DNA from: Branchiostoma floridae
Lineage: Eukaryota > Chordata > Leptocardii > Amphioxiformes > Branchiostomatidae
Reading direction: 5' to 3'
Length of the DNA stretch: 64,000 bases
NCBI RefSeq assembly: GCF_000003815.2
Contig: NC_049995.1
Location: 9,699,370-9,763,369 of the forward strand
Positions within the stretch are counted from its first letter, which is position 1. Each line of letters opens with the position of its first letter. The notes under the pieces were generated by a model. The model was not told the DNA's origin. It worked only from the letters and a program-made list of their open reading frames with translations, and made no database searches. A program made the translations under genes and the position numbers. Positions 47,701-58,042 of this stretch are shown here, one piece after another.

Positions 47701-50700
47701 GGTGTTTATAAAAACACAGGCGACGAAAGGTTACGATGGAATAGTTGTTTGTTTGTTTGTTTGTTTTATTAAGACCTCTGCTGTCAAAGACACCCTTTGT
47801 CTCTGATGTGGACTGTCTGTGCCTTGACAGTATATGAATGAATGAATGAATGACCTTAATTGTACACGGTGCAATGCATGGCAGTAACTATTACACAGAG
47901 TGTGAAATAAAGGTATTGGGTAAGACTGAATATCCTTATTACTATAACAATAAATGCTAGCATAAATTTCGATATCAAATTTCAATCGAGCGGGGATTAT
48001 CATGAGCGTCAGTATATTTTCTAATAACATTGTTAACAAAGCTGTCTCCTATATTTGCCTATTTTTGCGTTGTGCCATTGAAGATACTTTATATTTATAT
48101 ACATTCAAATCTGTCTGTAGCATCTAGTCTCTTAAAATCTGATCTACTTGATTCTATAAATGTTAATAACTTACGACGTAACGTATTATATCTAGAATAA
48201 TCTACAACGAAGTGGAATTCATTTTCATATGGATAAAATGTTGGTTTATTAGGGGATTAATCGCCTCATGGCCGATTGACAATGTCACACTGGTGACCCT
48301 AAGTAGCCCATTGAGAGTCCCAAAGCACAGACTGCCAGACCAGCTGCATGCAGGACATCTGGAGCGGATTTCAGCCCATTCCAGTATACCGTGCCCGTGG
48401 GGACAGCTGTGTCTGTTAAATCATAACACTCGCACCACATGTACAACTGAAACCCGAGCTCAGGGGACAGTGTTAAACAGGTGCCCACTGACAAGCTTAG
48501 TACTGGGAGTTGATGGGGACATCTGTGGAAACGTTCCACTCGCAACACCACCTGTACAACTGGATCCTATGCTTAGGGGACAGTGTTTAAAACAGGTACT
48601 AGTACCCACTGTCACGTTATTGTTGACGCAAATTTTACATCAATGAATGTAAATCTTACATTAGAATCTCAAATAGGCTATGCAGCAAAGAAGTGCAATA
48701 TCAGCATGATCAAGATCCACGCAGACAGAAGGTGGCACTGATTTAAGCTGGTACTGACACGGCTGGGTACATCTAAGGATAAAAACAACTTCAAGTTTCA
48801 AGCGATACAAAACAGAGCGGCCAGGATCACCCTTAGATGCGACAGGTCCGACAGGTCCAGAGACTCTTTACAGTTTACTGCAGATGCTAATGTTAGTGCC
48901 GTTAAACTTGAAAAACATGATCCAGCAGAAAACTTAGTGACTTTTCATGAGTCATGAAAACAAACCATAAGTGTCAATATGTAGACTACTCACAATGCAA
49001 GATCACTGTTATCAGACCAAATCTTCAAAGTCAGAAAATATCCGCTCTCTGAAACCCAGAACAAATTTAAATGCTCAAAACTGAACAATTTCTGCACAGA
49101 ACGTCTAACACATGGAATAGTTTGCTGTAAGGAAATTAGATTTTGTCCCATTGTTCATGGATCTTACGTAGACTTCCTACTTTTTGTGACTCTTTTGAAA
49201 AGTTGCTGTATATGATATTTTCCTGTGGCTGTGTGTTATCTAGATTTGTTCCATGGATATTGATGAATAAAGGATAACAGGAAGAATACAGATGCTATAG
49301 ACATTGTAAAAGCTAATCGTGTCTCCAAATAAATTCATAGGATGTTACCAACATATAGATAGCTGTGTGTCAGTACTGTTATCAATTACCACATGTGCAA
49401 TGATTGATGACCAGATGGACAGACAGCTGGGCGGAGATTTGTGTGGAAAGCAGGGTGGACGTTATTTGTTGGGAGGAAAAGTGGGAGGAGAGAAGGGTGG
49501 ACCTTATTGGGTGTTTACATGTTAGATCAACCCAAAGGCGGAGCACAGAGATAGGGAAGAGCATTCGAGAACTTTTGAGTGAACACAATAGACCCTCCAG
49601 TGATGGGAGCAGACGTACTGGATGGGAGCAGACGTAATCAGGCGTCTAGTCTATCATCGTTCAGGCGATCTTTGGCCGAGTTTTCTTGGGGACAGACGGA
49701 CACAGAACAGCACAAAAGGTGAGTGATCATCATTTTCCAGCTTCATGTATTACGTATCCTTGTCCAAACTATTATGTGGTTGTTTCTAATTGTTCTAGTT
49801 GTCTCGACGAACCTACCCAGGGTTAGCCTGCTTGCTAGACTGTTCTGTTTCTTCAAAATTCTAGAGCTAACTGACAGACCATCTCCTTGGCTGACATGAC
49901 AAGGAATTTTACCACAGACACCCCTAAGTTAGACCAATTAAAAAAAGAAACTGTGCAATGAACACTCTCGCTTACTAGACAGGATAGCATGCTGTTGGGG
50001 GAAAAGTCTTTGTTCCTTTGTTTCCCATGGCCAGCTGCGTAACTTAACACGTGCTAACTCATAAATCACTAGGTCATGGGGGGGGGGGGGCACACCTGCG
50101 ATGCAGATGTTTAGCCGCATGCTAGGGATAGGGCGTACCAAATAATTCTATATGGATGCTATCATAGTGAGCGTTGATTGCAAACAAATTTGTTGTCAAA
50201 ATATAATTTGTCACATTTTCTGGATCTGCGATGCAGATGTTTAGCCGCATGCTAGGGATAGGGCGTACCAAATAATTCTATGGATGCTATCATAGTGAGC
50301 GTTGATTGCAAACGAATTTGTTGTCAAAATATAATTTGTCACATTTTCTGGAGTTACACATTTTCTGGAAATTTTGTGTTATATGTCATTGGATTTGAAT
50401 ATGCAGGGGGTAAGTAAAGACATCAGAGCCCACATTCCCCTCTTTATATGTTGAGTGCGTTAACATGTTTATCTTGAATGTATAGCAATAATTTGATTTT
50501 GAATGAGGGCCACAGCCTTAGAACCATGTGTATGAGTTAGTGAAACATATACAGTCAAAATTATTTTTTCAGTTTTGTTATTTTATGTACATTGACATAT
50601 TTCCTATCATTTCTTTTGCCGCACATGCGTTATGACCTCTGTGAAGGGCTTAAGATAATTTGTTCAATGCCCAACTTGAGTACCGCACGTGTGCTCACGA

Positions 50701-53540
50701 AGATGAAGTCGTAGATATTTGTTACTTGCCTTTGAATTAAACGCCAAGGGGCATCTTTAGCCAAAATATGAGAAGAAGCCATGATGTTTCAAATAAAAAG
50801 TTTGAAAGAAAATCCCTTCGGAAGGTACGCATCCTCAGTACACAATTGTTTCTTTTGCAACTGCATGGGGCTGACCATTACACATGAGATTTTTCATAAA
50901 GAATAAAGAGAGAGATCCGTCAATGACTCATCATGATTTATGAAGAATGTAACATCATTCATTTCGAGAAGTCCGGATAGGAACTGTTAAGAGCAGTACA
51001 GCCCTAGAACAAAACAGAAACGCGGTGTGCTGGGTGATATAGTTTTTCACTGAATATATCACTAACGTTACATGCAGTATCAATCCCAAACCTTTTCTGA
51101 CAACTAATGGATTCAAATGTATTCAATTACTGTAAAGCCAAAGTTGGGAGTAATTCCACATCTTTCTTTTTTCCTCTCACAAGGAATTACAACATATGAA
51201 GGATGGAAAGATGGCCCAACCAGATCCCACAGCTTGTCATGAGAACAAGTTACACAGACGGATGCTGTTCAAACAATTTTCCTGAACAGCGAGGTTTGTT
51301 ACTTCATTGTTCTTATTGCTCATATAGTTTCAGTATCCAAAGTAATAGAGGTAACAGTGGGCAGAATGGTCGGTTAAAAATGGACCTTTAAAGGCACAAG
51401 GGGGCTTAAATGCACAAACATAGGGAGCATTGAAAACTAGAAGTACAAACCTATGAGTGGATGTTGGGTGTTGGTTGATCTGGGCACGTCGTTTTTTCGA
51501 ACCTTTATTTATTGATTTTGAAAAAAAAGACATTTGACAGCTAAGCAATCTAAAGAAACCCATAGGGATTCATACATGTTGACATATTGATCATGGAATA
51601 TGTTTGTGTCCGTCAACTATATCTGACCTGTTCTATATCATTTCTTTCAGCTCTACAAGGCGACAACGACAACAGTCACAAGAAATTAATAGTTGAACTT
51701 GGGCGACAATCAGATTGATAGTAACCGTAGCTTTACAATGCAACACAATCTATCACCTCAACGAAACGGAAGTCAATGCACATGTAGTCAGGCTTGACTC
51801 TATAGTTCCAGGAATTTTGTAAGCATGCAAACAATTTATTATACGGCCAACAGAATTACAAAAGAAATGTTTTGCTTGAATGTATTACCAAGTGTCATTG
51901 TTATAGAAGTAAATCCAAAGTTATAGGAATGACGCATCGTTGCCATTCTCTGCCAGGTTTTTATATTCTCTGTGTTTTGTCTTGAGATATGATAAAAGTA
52001 TATATGATGTGTATGTTGATGAAATAAAAGGTATAGGCAATTGTGTGGATCGTTTGTTTTGGAAATGAGTAGTCTTTAAAATGTGGACAGTCATGGCCTT
52101 TTCTGCTTTCTACAAATATCTTGCAAATAAAAATTGTTTCAAATCAGATTTAATAGATTCAAAATACGACTGTGTTCACAGGTGAAACAAAAAAAACCTA
52201 CTTTAAACATTAAAGCTTTAATATAGTGTTCCTATTTCTCTCAAAGAACACCAAAAGAGCGATTGAGAGTTGTAATATAAATCTTAATTGCCAGAAACAG
52301 AAAAACGTCCTTAATGCATTGATTATGACAATGTTTTTTTGTGCTGAAAGAAGCAAATTGCCCGAAACAATAAATCATGTGACGGTAAAATACCAAGCAA
52401 CAAAGGCCATTTCTGTTCCGACAAAAGACCAAACAGGCAAAGGCTACCTCAAAACGAATTCCCCAGGGAATGCATTCGTGCAATTTTTGGAATATTTTCA
52501 AAGCAATCGTAATACTGTAGAATGCCTCCGCCCCTGAGGCGTCGCCAAAAAAAAATAGGTACCATTAAGTTGTGATGAATGCTGTAACGAGAATTAAAGG
52601 GACAAAACATGGTATCAGAGCCAACAAGGCATTCATTCCTGTATTCAAGACATGAACTGGTGTGGTAAAAGCGACACTAGTGTGGTAGACTGGTATCACC
52701 AACAAAGTTGGTAACCACACCCATGGCATCCATATTGGTGTTACTTTTACAACTATCCAATAAGTTTTATTTCTACAACTACAGTCCTGGGTACCTCGAA
52801 AGTGTTACTTCTACAAATACAATTATTAGGCTAAATCACAACATATTTGCTTATTTTGGTACGTTATCGCCATGTTAACCAACCCTGCAAAAGAAAAAAA
52901 AATCTTGTTTTTTTTTCTGAAATCAGGTGAAAATTAATGGGCGCGCTGATGTCATCCATAAAATTTACTTGCTGTGGCCTAACCCTCATCTTCCAACATT
53001 AGGTACCCTTTTAACACCTGGATGGCCCTTAGAGTGAGGAAAGTGTTTATATTAAGTGTCTTTCCCAAGGGCACGGTGTGTACCCAGTAGTGCTAGGAAT
53101 CTAACCCAAGACCTTTTAACATAATGTTTGCTTAGCCACACGACGCCAAGACATAGGCACGGTCACACATAGGGCCCCGTTAGAAACCGTCTGTGCATTT
53201 ATCTAAAAAGTCGCATGGGGGCGATAGTAACGTTGTAATGTTTTGATTCATTAACAGTTGATGGACGATGTTGTGTAAGTCGTATATCTTGAGCGATTGG
53301 AAGACTCCCCTTAACCAACCAGCTTCCTCTATCAAAATCTAAGGCTGTTTGCATCAAAATGTGCATGTATTACATCCTAGATTTTATGGAAAGACTCTTA
53401 CCGCCACCGAACACATCGTGGAAGAATTCCATGGTTTTCATAGAACCCTCTCCTTCCTCATTATTGATGTCTGCGTCCAAAGTGATGAAAAACTCGTTCA
53501 AGTACTCTCTGCCCCAGGGTACCTTGCCACCCGTAGCCAT
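44764..53540 (-). CDS. NNMT/INMT/PNMT-family N-methyltransferase, six exons
   Basis: Minus-strand exons: 53540-53402, 47478-47372, 46837-46740, 46498-46343, 45597-45497, 44936-44764. All are GT-AG with matching phases; 774 nt, 257 aa, close to human NNMT (264 aa). Motifs in order are the SAM-binding LIDIGSGSTFYQ, the acidic CSDYDK, LEKWLKKDKNAFDW and LDLEGSR, CDVHQPNP, FDVVTSAFCVEAASPDR, LSKPGGTIVFATYIG, and a C-terminal VVQTFKDAGFSDF. These match nicotinamide, indolethylamine and phenylethanolamine methyltransferases, which move a methyl group from S-adenosylmethionine to an amine in the cytosol. Which amine is used cannot be told from sequence. The start in exon 1 (MATGGKVPWGREYLNEFF) is the only ATG in a sensible place. 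Intron 1 is 5.9 kb and holds LINE and SINE pieces; introns 2 and 4 are largely GT repeat. Exon 6 has two in-frame acceptors three bases apart. Confidence 0.9.
45010..45335. mobile_element. Diverged relative of the fold-back retroposons
   Basis: Contains CAGCGCCACCTACATCGGCT and ends with GAACCTGATGAAGTTATTTA, like the 3' ends of the elements at 34840 and 35407. It also carries a CACCTCCTCGAGCACGG block shared with 61305-61330. It lies in intron 5 of the methyltransferase gene. Confidence 0.45.
45868..46167. repeat. GT-rich microsatellite, intron 4 of the methyltransferase
   Basis: About 300 bp of imperfect GT repeats with an internal duplication of a TGTATCACTTG(C/T)CTATCTGA block (about 45957 and 46067). 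Confidence 0.9.
47060..47345. repeat. GT-rich microsatellite, intron 2 of the methyltransferase
   Basis: About 285 bp of GT/TTTGTG repeats, more than half of the 534-bp intron, ending 27 bp from the exon 2 donor. Confidence 0.95.
47579..47625. repeat. SINE tail fragment
   Basis: GGCCACAGCAGGTAAATTTT and the following ATGGATGACATC match the distal part of the SINE at 52930-53148 (in the opposite orientation). No tRNA-like head is present. Confidence 0.45.
47836..48240 (-). mobile_element. LINE 3' end with GAAT tail
   Basis: A minus-strand 3' tail of ATTC repeats, an AAGGTCATTC end as at 20397, and a degraded reverse-transcriptase C-terminal reading farther in (FHFVVDYSRYNTLRRK). It lies in intron 1 of the methyltransferase gene. 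Confidence 0.6.
48250..48640. other. Partly duplicated sequence of unknown origin
   Basis: Two imperfect copies of a block, each with ACCACNTGTACAACTG followed by GGGGACAGTGTT and AACAGGT, lie near 48430-48490 and 48545-48600. No gene recognised. Confidence 0.35.
48730..49275 (+). mobile_element. Decayed LINE C-terminal region
   Basis: Plus-strand readings contain FQAIQNRAARITLRC and then, in other frames, RTSNTWNSL, motifs common near the C-terminus of non-LTR reverse transcriptases. It ends near ATGAATAAAGG at 49260-49275. Confidence 0.5.
49560..52035 (+). ncRNA. Possible spliced transcript antisense to the methyltransferase intron
   Basis: Three consensus-flanked blocks: a donor AAAAG/GTGAGT at 49718, an exon 51184-51293 (acceptor CACAAG, donor GAG/GTTTGT), and an exon from 51651 (acceptor TTTCTTTCAG) with AATAAA at 52023-52028. 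Joining the last two gives only a 53-codon frame from 51203, so a non-coding RNA or small-peptide gene is possible. The 5' limit is a guess. Confidence 0.25.
50096..50353. repeat. 130-bp tandem duplication
   Basis: CTGCGATGCAGATGTTTAGC and the following ~110 bp occur twice, head to tail, nearly identical except for a 2-bp indel and one substitution. The high identity indicates a recent duplication. A run of G lies just upstream at about 50078-50090. Confidence 0.9.
52930..53148 (-). mobile_element. tRNA-derived SINE, minus orientation
   Basis: The minus strand starts with a tRNA-like region (TGGCTAAGCAAAC, then GGGTTAGATTCC) and continues with GTGCCCTTGGGAAA and ACTTTCCTCACT, shared with the SINE at 59360-59862. 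It lies in intron 1 of the methyltransferase gene. Confidence 0.6.
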
Positions 53541-53752
53541 GGTTACCTCCAGTTTCGAGCTTGTATCGTCTGCAGTGAGACTCAGAGGTAGGCGCTGTGT
53601 GAACGTGCTAGTTGGAAGAACAACACCTAGTTTGAGTATACGTAGCAGTTGCGAGCTAGATATTGATAAGGTAACGTGTTTGCTTTGTGACGAACGTTGA
53701 AGTTCCGAGTCTGCCGTTTTTACGCCTCCCTTTAAAAGGGTAAAAATTTTTT

Positions 53753-53772
53753 GGGGGGGGGGGGGGGGGGGG
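53753..53772 (+). repeat. Run of 20 G upstream of the methyltransferase start
   Basis: Twenty consecutive G on the plus strand, about 213 bp upstream of the methyltransferase ATG (C on the coding strand). It may form a G-quadruplex, and the exact length may be a sequencing estimate. Confidence 0.85.
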
Positions 53773-53814
53773 TGATTCCGCTTTTTTCCATATGGGATGG
53801 GAGGGTGGGATATT

Positions 53815-53851
53815 GTCGCATGTGTGTGTGCGAGCCTGCGCGCGTCTGTGT

Positions 53852-53897
<46 letters not shown>

Positions 53898-54035
53898 GTG
53901 TGTGTGTGTGCGCGTGCGTGTGTGTGTGTATGTGTGTGTGTGTATGTGTATGTGTGTGTGTGTGTGTGTGTGCGTGCGTGTGTGTGTGTGCGCGCGTGCG
54001 TGCGTGTGTGTGTGTGCACGTGCGCATGCGTGTGT
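53815..54035. repeat. GT microsatellite upstream of the methyltransferase
   Basis: About 220 bp of (GT)n with CG interruptions, 275-495 bp upstream of the ATG at 53540. Long frames here (His-Thr or Cys-Val repeats) are artefacts. Confidence 0.95.
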
Positions 54036-54647
54036 ACCGGCCAACTCCTTTCCCGGCATACAGGAACTTAGCCCATGTTCAAAATCACGAATCAGTGCTC
54101 CTCCAAAAAATAAGCACCGACGCTTTACAACGTTAGAGCATACCAGAGGACTCGAAACAAGAACCTCTGAGCCAAACACCCCACAGCTACGCTGCGCCGC
54201 GTATCATCTTTACGTTCTTGACACAATGAAACACCGAGTCTTCTCATCTCAGCAAACCTTTAGAAAAAAAGTGCAAAAAATTCCCATAAATGTAACTGTT
54301 ACGTACGCCCCTCCCCCACCCTTTTCATAACGGATAGTGTGTTTCAAACCATTTAAAAGCTAAGTGTAAGATGACGCTCAGTTTGCAACGACTGTGTGGC
54401 GAGAACATGGCTTATCTAAAGGGTCCGTTTTTAGATTTTGTAACAACTACTTTTGGTACTCTCCAAGTAGAGGTTGCATATGTAACTCATGTACTAATTT
54501 TCGTATGTTCCTTTCGAAATCAGCAAGGTAATTGGTGTTCGATGATTGAATGAAGCAGCCATACATGCCAAATTGAAAATTTAATCATACCTGCTTGTCA
54601 ATCAGTAACTCATCGGTAATTTAAGCTCCGTTGTTAGTTAAGTCAAT
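54036..54647. other. Intergenic, nothing recognised
   Basis: Unique-looking sequence with no convincing exon. The CG content is unremarkable. Confidence 0.4.
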
Positions 54648-54836
54648 TACTATTCTAATTGAGGCATGTGAATGCTGCTGACGTGGTTTCGCGTCGTTAA
54701 GAGGCGACACCTGGTCAGGAGCAGCTGTCCACGTGCTCTCATTAACTACCTGTACATCCTCACATGTCCATATATAGAACCTTTAATACGCCTCAGAGCT
54801 TGTATTTTCTATCTGTTGAATCTACGCCGCAGAGGC
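54648..54836. repeat. 190-bp direct repeat, copy 1, TATA-like block
   Basis: Begins CTATTCTAATTGAGGCA and contains GTTTCGCGTCGTTAAGAGGC, CCACGTGCTCTCATTAAC, a TATATAGAACC motif and GCCTCAGAGCTTGTATTTTC. Copy 2 is at 56949-57130. The E-box-like CACGTG followed by a TATA-like motif looks like a mobile or duplicated promoter. I cannot assign the class. Confidence 0.6.
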
Positions 54837-55235
54837 AGGACGTAGGTAGCTCGAGAGCCAGAGTTCGTCATTTTTGCTTACTGCGACCGCCCGCCTCGTC
54901 GGCTCTTTTTCTACCCCTGCTGCCGGCTATAAGCGAGGAACCCAGCCTGCATCTGCGGGCTAGGAACTTCAGGAACGCACTGGAATTTGGTGCTTTGAGC
55001 CTTATATTCGTCAGGTAACATTCGGAAGCGTTAGAAATTCGACCGACTTTTACGGTAATACCCACGTTAGTTTTGCCGTGTGATTTGCCATGTTTGACCT
55101 CACACCGGCCTAAGTTTTGATAGTTGGTTCTCGTTTTTGTGTGTATTTATTTTAATTTTGCGCGGTGAGTGTTAATTTCACAGCCGTGCAGTTATGTTGA
55201 TTCGCTGAAAGAAGTGTTAACATTTATCATTAGTT

Positions 55236-55500
55236 CAGTTTCATATGCTAATTTGGCAAACGGCATACTCGCAGCTGAAGTTTGACACGTTGTCGTGATG
55301 ATTCGTTTTCTGGTATTAGTAGTTTGACATATAATTCTGGCGAATGGTATGCTCGCTGTGGAGGTTCGACATGTGAAGGTGGCGAATGGTTTGCTCGCCA
55401 TGTTACGGTTTGAAATATGAAGTTGGCGAATGGTTTGCTCGTAATATATTACGTTTAGACGCTTTGACATGTAAAGTTGGCGAATGGTATACTCGCAGAG
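55236..55500. repeat. Imperfect tandem repeat with TGGCGAATGGT core
   Basis: The motif TTTGACATGTAAAGTTGGCG plus AATGGTATACTCG recurs about five times at 45-60 bp spacing with substantial divergence. Confidence 0.7.
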
Positions 55501-55892
55501 GATCAACAAGTCCGATCATCAGTGAATTCCCAGACGTACATTTTATGCCGTTCTTCAAGTTCTGCGTTGGCCGCCGCTAGATTTTGCATATCTTTGCTAG
55601 TCTGTTCCTAATTTCTTCAATTCCACGATTACTGAAGATCCATCCTCTCAGTCTTGCTACGGGCACCGGGTTGACCTCTACGTTGGTAGGCCCCTAACCA
55701 GGGGTTGGTGTCTCGTCCTAGGGCTGACCTTGGATGGATCGTCATTTGTAGTTTTGCATAGTGTCCAGTTAAGCTGCATTTCGTTGGTTAAGCAGACCTA
55801 TAGATACGTGGTGAAAACTTTAGCAGTGGATTGCGTTTCTGTTTCGGCAGCTCAGTCTTAATCAAAGGTCAGCCTTGGGAAGGCTCCAACCT

Positions 55893-56337
55893 AGGGCTTG
55901 GTATCGGTACAGCGTACCGGTACAAAACCGATTTTTCTTATTGGACCGGTCCAGAAAAACCGGACCTGAAAAAATTAGGTGGACCGGATGTTGGAACGAT
56001 TAGAAAATTAACAGATTATTTCATCAGGCATTTACACGTTTTGGCGCTTGCAGGTGGAAGAAAATAACAAGAGTGAAGTAGAGCAGAGTTTATAGTAATT
56101 TCTACCAAGTTTTACAGCCAATTGGACAGGTGCAGTTAGAGTTGTAGGATTTTAAAACACCAGTGTGAGTCTATGTATGTGAGTCTAATACTCCACCAAA
56201 CATATTTCTTTGTAGTGAAACGGACCATTGGTATGAGTCATACTGAATCAGGTCCAGGTTCAGGTCCGGACCTGGACCTGATCCTCTGGACCTGAACCGG
56301 ACCTGGACCTGAATTTTCTGTACCGGTACCCAGTCCT
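55893..56337. mobile_element. Palindrome-rich TIR element
   Basis: The left end AGGGCTTGGTATCGGTAC and the inverse of the right end, AGGACTGGGTACCGGTAC, match at 14 of 18 positions or better. The interior is full of short GGTCCAGGT/ACCTGGACC inverted motifs. 445 bp, no coding. Confidence 0.65.
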
Positions 56338-56389
56338 ACTCCAACCTCTTTTTCTGCAAAAGTTCACTGCAGAATTTTGAACAAAATTT

Positions 56390-56480
56390 AGGTATGGGGA
56401 AAAGATTGAGGTTTGGGGAAAGGATTGAGGTTTGGGAACAGGAATGAGGTTTGGGGAAAGGTTTAAGGTTTGGGGAAAGT
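56390..56480. repeat. GAGGTTTGGGGAAAGG minisatellite
   Basis: About five imperfect copies of a 16-19 bp unit, GATTGAGGTTTGGGGAAAG. Confidence 0.75.
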
Positions 56481-56617
56481 TGAAAAATGAAAGGTGTGGA
56501 AGTCAAGTGTTGCTAAGATTCGGAAAGGTTGAAGTGATGATACAAGGCCGAGATGGTGCTCACGGAGGTGGGACCACGGAGGTCTTTTTTTGCCCATACC
56601 TTAACCTTCTTCCGGAG

Positions 56618-56945
56618 CATCTGTATCTGTATCTGTATCTGTGTCTGTATCTATATAGCCGGTATAACTGCCCTTCGGTGTAACACACCAGCTTCGTAGG
56701 CACGCAGCTGGTTATATTACACCGAACAATCCGTCACACCTAACTTTTGCACATTTATCTGCAAGCGTTCTTTAAAGCTATCCAGACGTATAGACAAGAT
56801 ACCCCTACTGTGCTTGGTGATAACAAATTCCACTCGACGATATTTCTGGGAAAATATGAATTTTTAAACACATCAATCCTAGTTTGGTAACTCTGGTACT
56901 TGAAGTCATGGCTGTTTCTTGTTCTTTTTTGAGCTGGTATTAATG
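56618..56945 (-). mobile_element. LINE 3' end, same family as 16318
   Basis: The minus-strand copy of the family at 16318-16627 with a CTGTAT-repeat 3' tail at 56618-56655. It is truncated near the same internal point (AGCTCAAAAAAGAACAAG) as the other copies. Confidence 0.7.
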
Positions 56946-56948
56946 TAC

Positions 56949-57130
56949 TATTCTAATTGAGGCACGTGGATGCTCCTGACCTGGTTTCGCGTCGTTAAGA
57001 GGCGACACCTGGTCTGGAGCATGCAGTCCACGTGCTCTCATTAACCACCTGCACACCCTCACCTGTCCATAGAACCTTTAATACGCCTCAGAGCTTGTAT
57101 TTTCTATCTGTGGAATCTACGCCTCAGAGG
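56949..57130. repeat. 190-bp direct repeat, copy 2
   Basis: Matches 54648-54836 with scattered substitutions and lacks the TATA doublet (CCATAGAACC instead of CCATATATAGAACC). It starts immediately after the LINE 5' end at 56945. Confidence 0.65.
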
Positions 57131-57690
57131 TGGATGGAAAGCTTTAGAGGAGCAAATACATTTTGGCGGAGTTGACTTAAAGGCGGTCTGGTTTTAGGTT
57201 GGAAGGTTGGAGGGTATAAGGAAGGCATGGAAATACAGACGATTGAAGGTGGGAACTAACTTGCAATGTTTAAGGTGTGTAGTTTATGCGGTACTATACG
57301 ACTAAGAAAGTTGGCTAATAACAACAGCAAGCCCTAGGGTAACAGTCTGACACAGTTTGTTTAGCATTTGCCGTTTTTCCCCATTGCCGAGAGATGTGCT
57401 ACACACAAGACGCGAAAGGCGGGTTAAAGTTTGGGGGAAGTAAGCGCTTTAAAACATACCCCCCCCCCCCTAAGCTTTTTCCGATCTCTGTTCGAAGACC
57501 GTTCAGTGACCCTTCGGTTAACACTCCGAACTTTTTGCCCAAAACTTCTTCCGGGGATTCGCCTTTGGTCACGTTGGATAATGTACTGCCCCTGCCAAAT
57601 TTTTCTTCCGGCACCGCTTTGGGGTTTCTAGCAATGACTTTAGGGTTCTTTCTTGAGCTGGTATTAGATTCTCATCAGTCGGAACGTTGA
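57131..57690. other. Intergenic, short poly-C run
   Basis: Contains a C run near 57460-57471 and a small piece of LINE-like text near 57646-57685 (AGCTGGTATTAGATTCTCAT). No gene seen. Confidence 0.4.
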
Positions 57691-58042
57691 GTATCTATCT
57701 GTATCTTTATAGCCGGTATAACCGCCCTTCGGCGTAACACACCAGCTTCTCAGGCACGCGGCGCGGCAGCAGCTTGTTATATTACACTGAACGACCCGTC
57801 GCACCTAACTTTTGCACATCTATCTTCAAGCGTTCTGTGAAACTATCCAGAGAAGATGCCTCTACTGTGCTTGGTGAAAACAAATTCCACTCCACGACAG
57901 TTCTGGGAAAGTACGAATTTTTGAACACATCGATTCTAGTCTGGTAACTCTGGTACTTGAAGTCGTGACTGTTTCTTGTGCTTTTGGGTATGGATATGCG
58001 TATTACTTGCTTGGCGTGGTAATTAAAGCAAAAGTATGACAA
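57691..58042 (-). mobile_element. LINE 3' end, third copy of the family
   Basis: The minus strand encodes HDFKYQSYQTRIDVFKNSYF, FPRTVVEWNLFSPST and LDSFTERL. It begins (3' end) with an ATACAG-type tail. Related to 16318-16627 and 56618-56945. Confidence 0.75.

Noticed and set aside
52226-52537. A 103-residue plus-strand frame
   Set aside because: Composition is unremarkable, no family motif was recognised and there are no supporting splice or start signals.
53656-54330. His-Thr and Cys-Val repeat proteins on both strands
   Set aside because: Translation of a (GT)n tract; the first methyltransferase exon on the minus strand explains the only real coding part nearby.
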